Shown here one piece after another: positions 52,769-62,340 of a DNA stretch of 64,000 nucleotides. Position 1 is the first letter of the stretch. Each line of letters opens with the position of its first letter. The position numbers and the translations under genes were made by a program. The notes under the pieces are model-generated. The model was not told where the DNA came from, did not search any database, and saw only the letters and a program-made list of their open reading frames with translations. This stretch comes from Actinoplanes solisilvae (lineage in GTDB: Bacteria; Actinomycetota; Actinomycetes; Mycobacteriales; Micromonosporaceae), in NCBI RefSeq assembly GCF_003999975.1, contig NZ_RJAC01000001.1, positions 620,001 through 684,000 of the forward strand. Reading direction: 5' to 3'.

Positions 52769-53024
52769 AGGCCTGCTCCAGCGGCGGGCGTGCAACCCGG
52801 GACGCCCGCGGTCCGCACCTCCGGCGCCCGTCTCTGTTCACGGGGCTGATTGCGGGGCCCCGTGGCGCACTTGTCGCAGGTCCGGGCCGACCGGTTGGCT
52901 CGGGATGACCCCGTGCCATGACTCAAACGCTAGCGGTGATCGGCCCAACACGGAAGTACGCAAAAAGCGGCGACGCCCGCCGTACGACCAAAATTCTCCG
53001 GCATGAAACAACACCCTCGTTGGG

Positions 53025-53030
53025 TAATCT
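53025..53030 (+). promoter_or_regulatory. -10 box TAATCT for leaderless otsB
   Basis: TANNNT box ending six bases before the GTG at 53037. Confidence 0.55.
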
Positions 53031-53036
53031 GACGTC

Positions 53037-53843
53037 GTGGCACAGACTCCGCGACCGACCCATCCGCTGAGCATCGACGACGCGTGGGCGTTCACCACCG
53101 CCCACGCGGCGACGACCACCTTCTTCTTCGACTTCGACGGCGTGCTCTCGCCGGTCACCGACGACCCCGACGCGTCCCAGCCGGCCCCGGCCGTCCTCGG
53201 CGTGCTCGAGCGGCTCGCCGGGGCCGTCCAGCGGGTCGCCATCGTGTCGGCCCGCCCGGTCAGCTTCCTGCGCTCGAGATTCGCCTCACTGGAACGTGTC
53301 GACCTCTACGGCCTCTACGGCCTCGAGGTGTGGCACGACGGCGAGGTCGTCACCGAGCCGGCCGCGCTGCCCTGGGTGCCCGCCATGTCCGACCTGGCCG
53401 AGCAGGCCCGGGCCGAGCTGCCGGCCGACGTCCTGGTCGAATACAAGCGCCTCTCCGTGGCCCTGCACTACCGCGTCGCGCCCCACGAGGCGGGCACGGT
53501 CGAGCGCTGGGGCCACGAACAGGCCGAGCGCCTTGGCCTGCGCATCCAGGCGGGCCGCATGGTGGTCGAACTCAAGCCCCCCGTCGACCAGGACAAGGGC
53601 ATGGTCATCACCGAGGGTGTCCGCAACGCCGGCTGCGCCTGGTATTTCGGCGACGACATGTCAGACATCAAGGCATTCGACGCCCTGCGTGCCCGCGAGG
53701 CGGTCGACCCGTCGTTCTTCGGCGTCGCCGTGGCCGTGGCCAACCCGGAGACGGGGGCCGAGGTCTCGAGCGCCGCCGACCTCACTCTGGACTCTCCCGA
53801 CGCGGTGGCCGAGTTCCTCACCAATGGGCTGGCGCGCTTCTGA
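53037..53843 (+). CDS. otsB: Trehalose-6-phosphate phosphatase
   Basis: This HAD-superfamily phosphatase of 268 residues releases trehalose from trehalose 6-phosphate. FFFDFDGVLSP holds the nucleophile D32 and acid D34, AIVSARPVSFLRSRF is motif II, PPVDQDKGMVI carries the Lys of motif III and YFGDDMSDIKAF is motif IV. otsA is not in the window. The start is leaderless. The stop codon abuts that of the convergent prenyltransferase gene with no gap. Confidence 0.92.
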   Translation: MAQTPRPTHPLSIDDAWAFTTAHAATTTFFFDFDGVLSPVTDDPDASQPAPAVLGVLERLAGAVQRVAIVSARPVSFLRSRFASLERVDLYGLYGLEVWHDGEVVTEPAALPWVPAMSDLAEQARAELPADVLVEYKRLSVALHYRVAPHEAGTVERWGHEQAERLGLRIQAGRMVVELKPPVDQDKGMVITEGVRNAGCAWYFGDDMSDIKAFDALRAREAVDPSFFGVAVAVANPETGAEVSSAADLTLDSPDAVAEFLTNGLARF

Positions 53844-54614
53844 CTACGCCCCGAACCGCCGCTGCCGGTTGGCGTACGAGCGCAGCGCCCGCAGGAAGTC
53901 GATACGACGGAAATCGGGCCAGTTGGCGTCGTGGAAATAGAACTCCGAGTGCGCCGACTGCCACAGCAGGAAACCGGAGAGCCGCTGCTCCCCGCTCGTG
54001 CGGATGACCAGGTCGGGGTCGGGCTGGCCACGGGTGTAGAGGTGCTCGGCGATGTGTTCGACGTCGAGGATCTCGGCCATCTCCTCGATCGTGCGCCCGG
54101 CGGCGGCCTGCTCGTGCAGCAGGGACCGCACCGCGTCGGCGATCTCGCGACGGCCGCCGTAGCCCACCGCCAGGTTGACCTCGACCCCGACCGTACGGTC
54201 GCGGGTCTTCTCTTGGCCTGCCTTGAGAGCCGCGGCCGTGGAGGCGGGCAGCACGTCGAGCGCGCCGACCAGACGCAGGCGCCACGGGTTGCCGTCCTCG
54301 GCCAGCTCGGTCGCGAGATCTTCAATGATCTTCAGCAGCGGGTCGAGCTCGGCGGCCGGGCGACGCAGGTTGTCGGTGGCCAGCAGATAGAGCGTGACGT
54401 GCTTGATGCCGGCCTGGTCACACCAGGTCAGCAGCTCTTTGACCCGGGCAGCGCCGACACGGTGACCGTCGTTGGGGTCGACGAAACCCATCTCACGCGC
54501 CCACCGGCGGTTGCCGTCGCACATGATGCCGACGTGCTGCGGCACCGGCTTGCCCACCAGCTTGCCGGCCAGCCGACGTTCGTAGACGGAGTAGATCAAA
54601 GAACGCAATCTCAT
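53844..54614 (-). CDS. Z-isoprenyl diphosphate synthase (UppS family)
   Basis: This enzyme of 256 residues condenses IPP with an allylic diphosphate in cis. QHVGIMCDGNRRWAR contains the catalytic D33 and family signature; YLLATDNLRRP, VNLAVGYGGRREI and PDLVIRTSGEQRLSGFLLWQ follow. The sequence resembles M. tuberculosis Rv1086, a short-chain Z-FPP synthase, more than full undecaprenyl synthases, but chain length cannot be settled by eye. The ATG is eight bases behind TAGGGT. The adjacent flavoprotein gene at 54647 may act on prenyl chains. Confidence 0.9.
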   Translation of the reverse strand: MRLRSLIYSVYERRLAGKLVGKPVPQHVGIMCDGNRRWAREMGFVDPNDGHRVGAARVKELLTWCDQAGIKHVTLYLLATDNLRRPAAELDPLLKIIEDLATELAEDGNPWRLRLVGALDVLPASTAAALKAGQEKTRDRTVGVEVNLAVGYGGRREIADAVRSLLHEQAAAGRTIEEMAEILDVEHIAEHLYTRGQPDPDLVIRTSGEQRLSGFLLWQSAHSEFYFHDANWPDFRRIDFLRALRSYANRQRRFGA

Positions 54615-54622
54615 CGCATCAA

Positions 54623-54628
54623 ACCCTA
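54623..54628 (-). promoter_or_regulatory. -10 box TAGGGT for the prenyltransferase gene
   Basis: Minus-strand box eight bases before the ATG at 54614. Confidence 0.45.
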
Positions 54629-54646
54629 GCCCTCGCCGACGGCACC

Positions 54647-55780
54647 TCAAGGGGTGGCCGGGCGACGGTGACCTAACCGGCCGGCGATGCGACCGATAGT
54701 GCGAAGGTCAAAAACCCCCTCACCGAGGCCGAGCTCCACCATCCGGTCGAAGACCAGCCCATCCCGGGCGGCCGCGTCCACAGCGGCGTCAACCACCCTC
54801 GGGTTGCGGGTCAGCCGAGCGGCGAATCCGGAATGCCGTAGATGCCGCCCGAGACGGTGACGAAGAGCACATCGGTAACTTTCGGCAGCATCTCGGTGAC
54901 CAGCGGCTGCGGCACCGGCGAGCGCGCCCGACAGGACCGCGTAAAAGATGCCCTCACCGGTGAACGGGTTGATCAGCGAGAGGGCGTCGCCGGCGAGCAG
55001 CACGCGGCCCGTCGCGGGCGGTGGGCGCCGGGTGGAAAGCGGCAGATGGTGGCCGCGCAGGCCGATGGGTTCGCCGGTGCCGGGCAAGAGCTGCTCCAGG
55101 CGTTTCACAAGGTAGGCCCGGGAGAGCGGCGCGCCGCGCAGGACCTCGCCGTAGCCGACGTTCGCGGTGCCGTCGCCGAGCGGGAATTCCCAGGCGTACG
55201 CGGGCCAGCGCCGCGCCGTCGTGACGATGATCTGCTCGGCGGTGTTGGTGGTGCTCGCGTATCCGCGGATGGCGACGGCCAGGTGACCGGGCGGGTTCAC
55301 GGGGTGGCCGAGGGCCCGCCGCACCACCGAGGACGCACCGTCGGCGCCGATCAGGACCCGGGCCCGGAAGCGGCCGTCGACAGTGACGCCTTCGTCATCG
55401 GCCCGCACGTCTCGCACGGTGTGACGCCGCAGGTCGGCACCGGCGGCGACGGCGGCACGAACGAGCCGGTCGTCGAAGACCCGGCGAGGCACGGTGTGGG
55501 CGGAGCGCGGCAGGGGACGCGCCACCTCTGAGCCGTTCGGGCCGATCAGTCGCAGCCGCTCGATCGCCGGGTAGCCGTCGGTGATGCCGTGCGCGCCGAG
55601 TCCATCAAGGACGGTTAGTGCTTCGGCTGCGATGCCGTCGCCGCACGGTTTGTCGCGCGGGAAATCGGAGCGGTCAAGCAGCAGAACGCGGGCACCCGCA
55701 CGGCACGCCGCCAGAGCCGCCGCCGCCCCGGCCGGCCCGGCCCCAATAACCGCTATATCGGTTTGCTCGAGCGCCGCCAT
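54647..55780 (-). CDS. FAD-dependent oxidoreductase, geranylgeranyl-reductase family
   Basis: This 377-residue flavoprotein opens with the FAD motif IAVIGAGPAGAAAALAA, then DFPRDKPCGDGI, which is the geranylgeranyl reductase signature. LIGADGASSVVRRALG and LLAGDALSLINPFTGEGIFYA are the later FAD-binding motifs. Such enzymes saturate prenyl chains of menaquinone or lipids, or hydroxylate small molecules. It lies 32 bases upstream of the prenyltransferase gene on the same strand, which supports an isoprenoid substrate, although the gap includes that gene's own -10 box. Confidence 0.85.
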   Translation of the reverse strand: MAALEQTDIAVIGAGPAGAAAALAACRAGARVLLLDRSDFPRDKPCGDGIAAEALTVLDGLGAHGITDGYPAIERLRLIGPNGSEVARPLPRSAHTVPRRVFDDRLVRAAVAAGADLRRHTVRDVRADDEGVTVDGRFRARVLIGADGASSVVRRALGHPVNPPGHLAVAIRGYASTTNTAEQIIVTTARRWPAYAWEFPLGDGTANVGYGEVLRGAPLSRAYLVKRLEQLLPGTGEPIGLRGHHLPLSTRRPPPATGRVLLAGDALSLINPFTGEGIFYAVLSGALAGAAAAGHRDAAESYRCALRHRLGRHLRHSGFAARLTRNPRVVDAAVDAAARDGLVFDRMVELGLGEGVFDLRTIGRIAGRLGHRRPATP

Positions 55781-55848
55781 CCCAACCCCCCACCCACCCG
55801 GGGAAACAGGAGAGAGACGTTACGGCATGTCAAGTGGGGTGGGGCGGG

Positions 55849-55891
55849 TTGTCCACAGGGCGCCCTCGGCGGACGGGCACCCTGTGGAGAA
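55849..55891 (-). terminator. Hairpin after pckG, containing a DnaA-box 9-mer
   Basis: TTGTCCACAGGG (55849-55860) pairs with CCCTGTGGAGAA (55880-55891) over 12 positions with one mismatch. It starts two bases beyond the pckG stop. The left arm includes an exact TTGTCCACA at 55849-55857, so the DnaA-box match may simply be part of a terminator stem. Confidence 0.65.
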
Positions 55892-55893
55892 CG

Positions 55894-57747
<1,854 letters not shown>

Positions 57748-58056
57748 GACGTTCTCCTTGGGTCGACGCTGACCAATGACCACAAGGGCCGGTGTGCGGC
57801 CGGCCTGGGTCCTGGGGAAGTGCGCTCAGCCTAAGGCGCGAACACGTTCAGTTCATCGGCTGTTGCTGTGGATAACCGCACAATCCTCGGTCACCGTGCG
57901 CATACACGATTGATCCTTCGTCAAAGGGCGCAGTTCTGCGCAAAATCGCCCGAGCCCGGGTGGCGCGCCGCCCCCGCTCGACTTTCGCAAACCAGACGTA
58001 ACGTCCTAAGCTACTCGTATCGGGCTTTCCTCTTACTCCCGCCGCAGGAGGCAGGA
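57748..58056. other. 309-base divergent region between pckG and the sigma factor gene
   Basis: No gene is supported. It includes TGTGG-N6-GCACA (57867-57882), a small hairpin GCGCA/TGCGC near 57928-57941, and GGAGG (58047-58051) for the sigma factor. An in-frame extension of the sigma gene upstream lacks a ribosome site and is not used. Confidence 0.55.
57867..57882 (+). promoter_or_regulatory. CRP-like site overlapping a DnaA-box 9-mer, upstream of pckG
   Basis: TGTGGATAACCGCACA matches 8 of 10 positions of TGTGA-N6-TCACA. Its first nine bases are the complement of TTATCCACA, a strict DnaA box. Only one reading is likely to be real. It is 120 bases upstream of the pckG start. Confidence 0.35.
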
Positions 58057-58809
58057 ATGACGATCGAGGAGCCGCCGGACACCGATCTCCTGGCCGCCGT
58101 CCGGGCCGGGGACACCGCGGCGTACGGAACGCTCTGGGAACGGCACCGGGTGGCGGCTCGCCATCTCGCGTACGGCCTGACCAGTGACCCGGCCGACGTC
58201 GACGATCTGGTGGCCGAGACGTTCGCCAAGGTCTTCGCCTCGCTGCGCGCCGGCCGCGGCCCACTGGTCGCCTTCCGCGCCTACCTGCACACCACCATGC
58301 GGCACGTCTGTTACCACCGGGCCCGGCGCGACCGGCGGCTCGAGTTCACCGACGACCTGACCCGGTACGACGAGGGCCAGCCCTACACCGACCCGGCGCT
58401 CGACCGGCTGGAACGCAACTACGCCGCGGCCGCCTTCCGCCAACTGCCCGAGCGCTGGCGCGACGTGCTCTGGCAGACCGCCGTCGAGGGCAACACCCCC
58501 GCCGAGGTGGCCGGGATGCTCGGCATGACCCCCAACGCGGTGGCCGTGCTCGCCCACCGCGCCCGGGAAGGACTGCGCAGCCTCTACCTGCAACAGCACG
58601 TGGCGACGGCCGACCACCCCGAGTGCCGCTGGGCCGGCGACCGCCTCGGCGTCCACCTGCGCGGCCGGCTCGCCCCGCGCGACGGCAACCGGATGCGCGT
58701 CCACCTGGGGTGGTGTGCCGAGTGCCGCGGAAAGGTCGCCGAGATCGCCGAGATCAGCGAGATCCACCCTCCGTATCAGCAGCGTCACCACGCGGGGTCG
58801 GGCGGTTAA
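58057..58809 (+). CDS. ECF-type sigma factor with fused C-terminal zinc-binding domain
   Basis: This 250-residue protein starts with sigma region 2 (RHLAYGLTSDPADVDDLVAE, then ETFAKVFASLR) and has region 4 near residues 125-185 (LPERWRDVLWQTAVEGNTPA, then EVAGMLGMTPNAVAVLAHRA). After them, residues 195-240 contain HPECRW, then HLGWCAEC (H-x3-C-x2-C), the pattern of zinc anti-sigma (ZAS) domains. The fusion could make the sigma factor self-inhibited and sensitive to redox or metal. GGAGG at 58047-58051 fixes the ATG. No separate anti-sigma gene is adjacent. Its target promoters are unknown. Confidence 0.87.
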   Translation: MTIEEPPDTDLLAAVRAGDTAAYGTLWERHRVAARHLAYGLTSDPADVDDLVAETFAKVFASLRAGRGPLVAFRAYLHTTMRHVCYHRARRDRRLEFTDDLTRYDEGQPYTDPALDRLERNYAAAAFRQLPERWRDVLWQTAVEGNTPAEVAGMLGMTPNAVAVLAHRAREGLRSLYLQQHVATADHPECRWAGDRLGVHLRGRLAPRDGNRMRVHLGWCAECRGKVAEIAEISEIHPPYQQRHHAGSGG

Positions 58810-58848
58810 GACTCGTGCACGAAAACTGCGGTCCGTGACTGCCCCCGG

Positions 58849-58854
58849 TACTCT
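58849..58854 (+). promoter_or_regulatory. -10 box TACTCT for the first GtrA gene
   Basis: TANNNT box ending seven bases before the GTG at 58862. Confidence 0.5.
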
Positions 58855-58861
58855 CGGAACC

Positions 58862-59395
58862 GTGCCCGAAATCTCACCGACGCGGCAGTCGCTGCTGCGT
58901 ACCAGGCTCCGGGCACTCCTGCGTGAGCTGAGCAAGTTCGGCACCGTCGGCGGCATCGCGTTCGCGATCGACACAGTGATCTTCAACGTGCTGCTCCAGG
59001 CCGGCTTCGAGACCCTGATCGCCAAGATCGTCTCGACCGTGATCGCGACGACCTTCGCCTTCGTCGGCAACCGCTACTGGACGTGGCGTCACCGTGCTCA
59101 CGCCAACATGGCCCGGCAATACACGATGTTCTTCGTGCTCAACGCCATAGGTCTGGGCATCGGCCTCGCCTGCCTGACGATCAGCCACTACGGTCTGGGA
59201 CAGCTCGACCCCGCCTTCCAGACCCAGCTCGCGGACAACATCTCGGGTCAGCTGGTCGGCACCGCGGCCGGGTCGCTGTTCCGTTTCTGGTCGTACCGCC
59301 GGTTCGTTTTCCCGGCTGCGGCCCCTCCGGGCGCGCCATCACGACAGGCGTCCCGAACGACGGATGTGACGTCGACTCCATCCCCCCGTTCGTGA
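58862..59395 (+). CDS. GtrA-family membrane protein (first of a pair)
   Basis: This protein of 177 residues has four hydrophobic helices. ELSKFGTVGGIAFAIDTVIF, then TTFAFVGNRYWTWR, and RFWSYRRFVFP after the fourth helix are GtrA landmarks. An internal segment of about 15 residues (LDPAFQTQLADNISG) and a polar tail enlarge it. It is thought to help flip polyprenyl-phosphate sugars. No glycosyltransferase is adjacent; a second GtrA gene follows 36 bases later. Confidence 0.87.
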   Translation: MPEISPTRQSLLRTRLRALLRELSKFGTVGGIAFAIDTVIFNVLLQAGFETLIAKIVSTVIATTFAFVGNRYWTWRHRAHANMARQYTMFFVLNAIGLGIGLACLTISHYGLGQLDPAFQTQLADNISGQLVGTAAGSLFRFWSYRRFVFPAAAPPGAPSRQASRTTDVTSTPSPRS

Positions 59396-59419
59396 CACGG
59401 CGTGAAGCCCTCTCTCCCG

Positions 59420-59425
59420 TAAGGT
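59420..59425 (+). promoter_or_regulatory. -10 box TAAGGT for the second GtrA gene
   Basis: Box ending six bases before the ATG at 59432, so each GtrA gene may have its own promoter. Confidence 0.5.
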
Positions 59426-59431
59426 TGCCCA

Positions 59432-59947
59432 ATGCCCTCAGCACGTGAGCTGACGGATCGCCTGCGCCGTCTAGCCCCCGAAGTTCTCGCTTTCGGGGTC
59501 ATCGGCGCCGGGAACACGTTGCTCTTCCTCTTGATCACCTGGGTCACGCTGCCGATCGGCGCTGTGAAGGCCAGCGTCATCGCGACCGTCATCACGACCA
59601 CGCTGGCCTACATCGCGAACAGATACTGGACCTATCGCAATCACAGCCGCACGGCTCTGCGCCGGGAATACACGCTCTTCTTCGGCTTCAACCTCGTGGG
59701 CATGGTCATCCAGTCCGGCTCGATCGCAATCGCCAAGTACGGCTTCGGCCTGAACGAGCAGAACCACGAATACATCATCCTGGCCGTCACCATGTTCGGC
59801 ATCGTCGTGGCCACGGTGTTCCGGTTCTGGGCCTACCGCACGTTCGTCTTCCTGAAGCCTCCGGTCGACGGCCACGAGGCCGACCTCACCGACCTGGACG
59901 CGGTCGCCGGCCTCGCCGAGCTGAGCACCGAAGAAGCCTCCCGCTAA
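59432..59947 (+). CDS. GtrA-family membrane protein (second of a pair)
   Basis: A 171-residue protein with four hydrophobic helices and the same landmarks (AFGVIGAGNTLLFLLITWV, TLAYIANRYWTYRNHSR, RFWAYRTFVFLKPP) and an acidic C-terminal tail. It is clearly related to the gene before it, suggesting an old duplication whose products may form a hetero-oligomer. Its stop overlaps the convergent PH-domain gene by four bases. Confidence 0.88.
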   Translation: MPSARELTDRLRRLAPEVLAFGVIGAGNTLLFLLITWVTLPIGAVKASVIATVITTTLAYIANRYWTYRNHSRTALRREYTLFFGFNLVGMVIQSGSIAIAKYGFGLNEQNHEYIILAVTMFGIVVATVFRFWAYRTFVFLKPPVDGHEADLTDLDAVAGLAELSTEEASR

Positions 59948-60516
59948 CGCCTGTTCCGGAAAAAGCCCTTCCGCTGTACGGGGACCTCGGGCTCGTCCGC
60001 GGGCTCATCCTCTTCGTCCTCGGGGTGGCGGACCCGGTCCTGATCGATCAGCTCATAGAGCAGCGACTGCACATGCTGCGCCCGCGGCACGGAGACGAGC
60101 ACCGCGGCCTGGTCGCCGATCGAGTCGATCTTCAGGGTTCCCGAGCCGAAGAGACGGTCGAGCGGGGACTGGTTGACCACGTGATCGTTGATCCGGTTGA
60201 GCGGCAGGTCGCGTCGCTCCCGGGCGATCACGCCGTCCTGCAGCAGGACGCGCTCGTCGGTCAGCACGTAGTGGGTGCACCGCCAGATGACCAAGGGCGT
60301 CACGCCGTACCGGATGCCCTGGTAGAGCATGATGGCCGCGACCACCAGGAACGCCGTGCGGCCGCCCTGATCGCTCGGGAGCATCACCCAGGCCACGGCG
60401 GTGACGACCACCGCGAGGGCCACCAGCAGACCGGGACCGAGGGCCGCCTTCCAATGCGGATGAAGGTGGAGGACGAGCTCCTCCTCCTCGGCCAGAACTT
60501 CGTCCGGGAACGCCAC
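59944..60516 (-). CDS. PH-domain membrane protein
   Basis: This protein of 190 residues begins FPDEVLAEEEELVLHLHPHW. It has two membrane helices (LLVALAVVVTAVAWVML and FLVVAAIMLYQGIRYGV), then a bacterial PH domain (HYVLTDERVLLQDGVIARER, LPLNRINDHVVNQSPLDRLF, GSGTLKIDSIGDQAAVLVSV). It resembles the YdbT/YdbS family of unknown function. The GTG at 60516 follows TACGCT by six bases. birA ends five bases upstream, so this promoter is inside the birA 3' end. Confidence 0.87.
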   Translation of the reverse strand: MAFPDEVLAEEEELVLHLHPHWKAALGPGLLVALAVVVTAVAWVMLPSDQGGRTAFLVVAAIMLYQGIRYGVTPLVIWRCTHYVLTDERVLLQDGVIARERRDLPLNRINDHVVNQSPLDRLFGSGTLKIDSIGDQAAVLVSVPRAQHVQSLLYELIDQDRVRHPEDEEDEPADEPEVPVQRKGFFRNRR

Positions 60517-60520
60517 GCGG

Positions 60521-61372
60521 TCAGCGTACGTGCAACACGTCACCCGCCGAGACGCGATGAAGGGCGCCGTCAGCCGTCCGGACGATCAATTGGCCGGCCC
60601 CGTCGACCTCGGTGGCTTCGCCGATCAGCTCGCGACCGTCGGGCAGCATGACGCGCACCTGCTGCCCGATCGTCGCGCAGCCGCGCCGGTAGGCGGCGAG
60701 CAGGCCGGACATCTCCGCGTCGCCACCCACGTCGCGCCAACCGGCGTACCAGGACGCGAGGTTGCGCAGCAGCGCCTTCAGCAGCGGGTCACGGTCGGTC
60801 ACCTCGGCGCCGGCGATGCGCAGGGACGTCGGGGGCAGGCCGGTGGTCTCGGGCAGTTCCTCGGGCCGGGTGGTCACGTTGAGCCCGATGCCGATCACGA
60901 CGGCGTCCCCGGAGACCTCGGCCAGGATACCGGCGCACTTGCCGCCGCCGACGAGCAGGTCGTTGGGCCACTTCAGAGCGGCCTCGACCTCGGCCACGCG
61001 CTCGACGGCCTCGCGCAGCGCCACCCCGGCCAGCAGCGGCAGCCAGGCGAACGCGCCGGGCGCCAGGGCAGACCAGTCACGCTCGCGGTCGGCCTGCCCC
61101 GGGCGCAGCAGCACACTCAGCGTGAGGCCGGCGCGGGGCGGCGAGGTCCACTGCCGGTCGCGGCGGCCCCGGCCGGCGGTCTGCCGCTCGGCGACGACCA
61201 CCAGCCCTTCCGGCAAGCCCTGGGCGGCCGCGGCGGCGACGTCGGCGTTGGTCGAGGCGGTCTCGGCGCGCACCTCGACACGCGACCACAGGCTGCCCGG
61301 GGTGACCAGCGCGCGTTCGAGCGATCGCTCGGACAGCGGCGGCCGGTCGAGATCGGTGAACGGCGAGGACAT
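60521..61372 (-). CDS. birA: Biotin-[acetyl-CoA-carboxylase] ligase
   Basis: This enzyme of 283 residues attaches biotin to carboxylase carrier proteins. ETASTNADVAAAAAQG and ERQTAGRGRRDRQWTSPPRA carry the biotinyl-AMP-binding loop, ALKWPNDLLVGGGKCAGIL contains the catalytic Lys, and VIGIGLNV follows. The N-terminal repressor helix-turn-helix of E. coli BirA is absent, so it is an enzyme only. It is near a biotin-dependent carboxylase beta subunit gene, as in mycobacteria. TAGGCT lies six bases before the ATG. Confidence 0.95.
   Translation of the reverse strand: MSSPFTDLDRPPLSERSLERALVTPGSLWSRVEVRAETASTNADVAAAAAQGLPEGLVVVAERQTAGRGRRDRQWTSPPRAGLTLSVLLRPGQADRERDWSALAPGAFAWLPLLAGVALREAVERVAEVEAALKWPNDLLVGGGKCAGILAEVSGDAVVIGIGLNVTTRPEELPETTGLPPTSLRIAGAEVTDRDPLLKALLRNLASWYAGWRDVGGDAEMSGLLAAYRRGCATIGQQVRVMLPDGRELIGEATEVDGAGQLIVRTADGALHRVSAGDVLHVR
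60523..60528 (-). promoter_or_regulatory. -10 box TACGCT for the PH-domain gene, within the end of birA
   Basis: Minus-strand box six bases before the GTG at 60516. Confidence 0.5.
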
Positions 61373-61378
61373 CCGCCG

Positions 61379-61384
61379 AGCCTA
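61379..61384 (-). promoter_or_regulatory. -10 box TAGGCT for leaderless birA
   Basis: Minus-strand box six bases before the ATG at 61372. Confidence 0.5.
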
Positions 61385-61389
61385 TGCCC

Positions 61390-62223
61390 CTACCGAGGTG
61401 GCGGCTCCGCGGCGTGACGACTGACATAAACCCTGGTATTGCGGTCACCCGAGTCGCCCGACGGACGCGGCCGGGGGCGAGGGCGACGCCGGGCCGGGGG
61501 CGGAGCGTCGTCGAAGAACTCGGTGCGACGGCGCGGCTCGTTCTCGGTGCGCCACTCGCGGACCGGCTTGTCGTTGCGCGACGACCACGTGCGGGGCAGG
61601 TTGACGCGACGTTCCCCGGGCAGCGCCGAGACCACCTCGGTCGGTTCGGGCTCGGCCTCGAATCCCGTGACGGGCTGGTAGTCGCCGGCGGCGGGGAGGC
61701 GCTCGACGGGGGCGGGCCAGCCGTAGCCCTTGGCCGACGGCTCGGGATCGGGATCCAGGTCGACCGGGATCGGCGTCCAGTATTCGCCGGACGGCGGCTG
61801 CTCGGGCACGTGCCGGTATTCGGGGCGTACCCAGCCGTCGATCCGGTCGGGGTAGCGGGGCGTCTCGGGCTCCGGTTCCGGCTCCGGCTGCTCGACCGGG
61901 ATCAGAAAGTGGCTTTCGTACGCTTCCTCGCTCAGCCCGATCGACGCCGGCCCACCCGCGGTGTCGTCCGCGACGATCGGCTCGGGCATCGGGATCGGCT
62001 CGGGCATCGGGATCGGCTCGGGTGCCGGGATCGGCTCGGGTGCCCGTGCACGTCGCCGCCCGCCGCCGGCCCGGCGCGATGCGGGCTGGATGCCGGCCCC
62101 CGTGCGCGCCACTCGGCGGCCGCGCCGTGCCTCGGGGCCGAAGAGCACGGTCCGGAAACAGATCAGCGTGGCGAGCCCACCGGCGATGAGGGCGATGCCG
62201 GCCGCGGTCATCCAGTTCGTCAC
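61390..62223 (-). CDS. Membrane-anchored, Pro/Glu-rich protein of unknown function
   Basis: This protein of 277 residues has one N-terminal hydrophobic helix (AAGIALIAGGLATLICFRTVLF), a basic stretch (RRGRRVARTGAGI, then RRAGGGRRRAR), and a long, presumably disordered, cytoplasmic region: EPIPMP-type repeats, a Pro/Glu/Asp segment and an Arg/Pro-rich end. No enzyme domain is seen. The GTG at 62223 is taken as start; an ATG at 62211 is possible. It is divergent from the carboxylase gene. Confidence 0.65.
   Translation of the reverse strand: MTNWMTAAGIALIAGGLATLICFRTVLFGPEARRGRRVARTGAGIQPASRRAGGGRRRARAPEPIPAPEPIPMPEPIPMPEPIVADDTAGGPASIGLSEEAYESHFLIPVEQPEPEPEPETPRYPDRIDGWVRPEYRHVPEQPPSGEYWTPIPVDLDPDPEPSAKGYGWPAPVERLPAAGDYQPVTGFEAEPEPTEVVSALPGERRVNLPRTWSSRNDKPVREWRTENEPRRRTEFFDDAPPPARRRPRPRPRPSGDSGDRNTRVYVSRHAAEPPPR
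61976..62045 (-). repeat. 18-bp tandem repeat encoding EPIPMP units
   Basis: Four near-identical 18-bp units (ATCGGCTCGGGCATCGGG and GGTGCC variants; the last is partial) lie inside the gene at 61390-62223. The length keeps the reading frame. Confidence 0.85.
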
Positions 62224-62340
62224 GACAGATGTAACGAATGGGGCATTGAGTGCGAAACGCACCCGTAGCGGCGCGGGGCCTGCTATCGCACTACGATCAC
62301 TTACCGACGAGTACCACCCGCGGAAAGTGTGAGGAACCAC

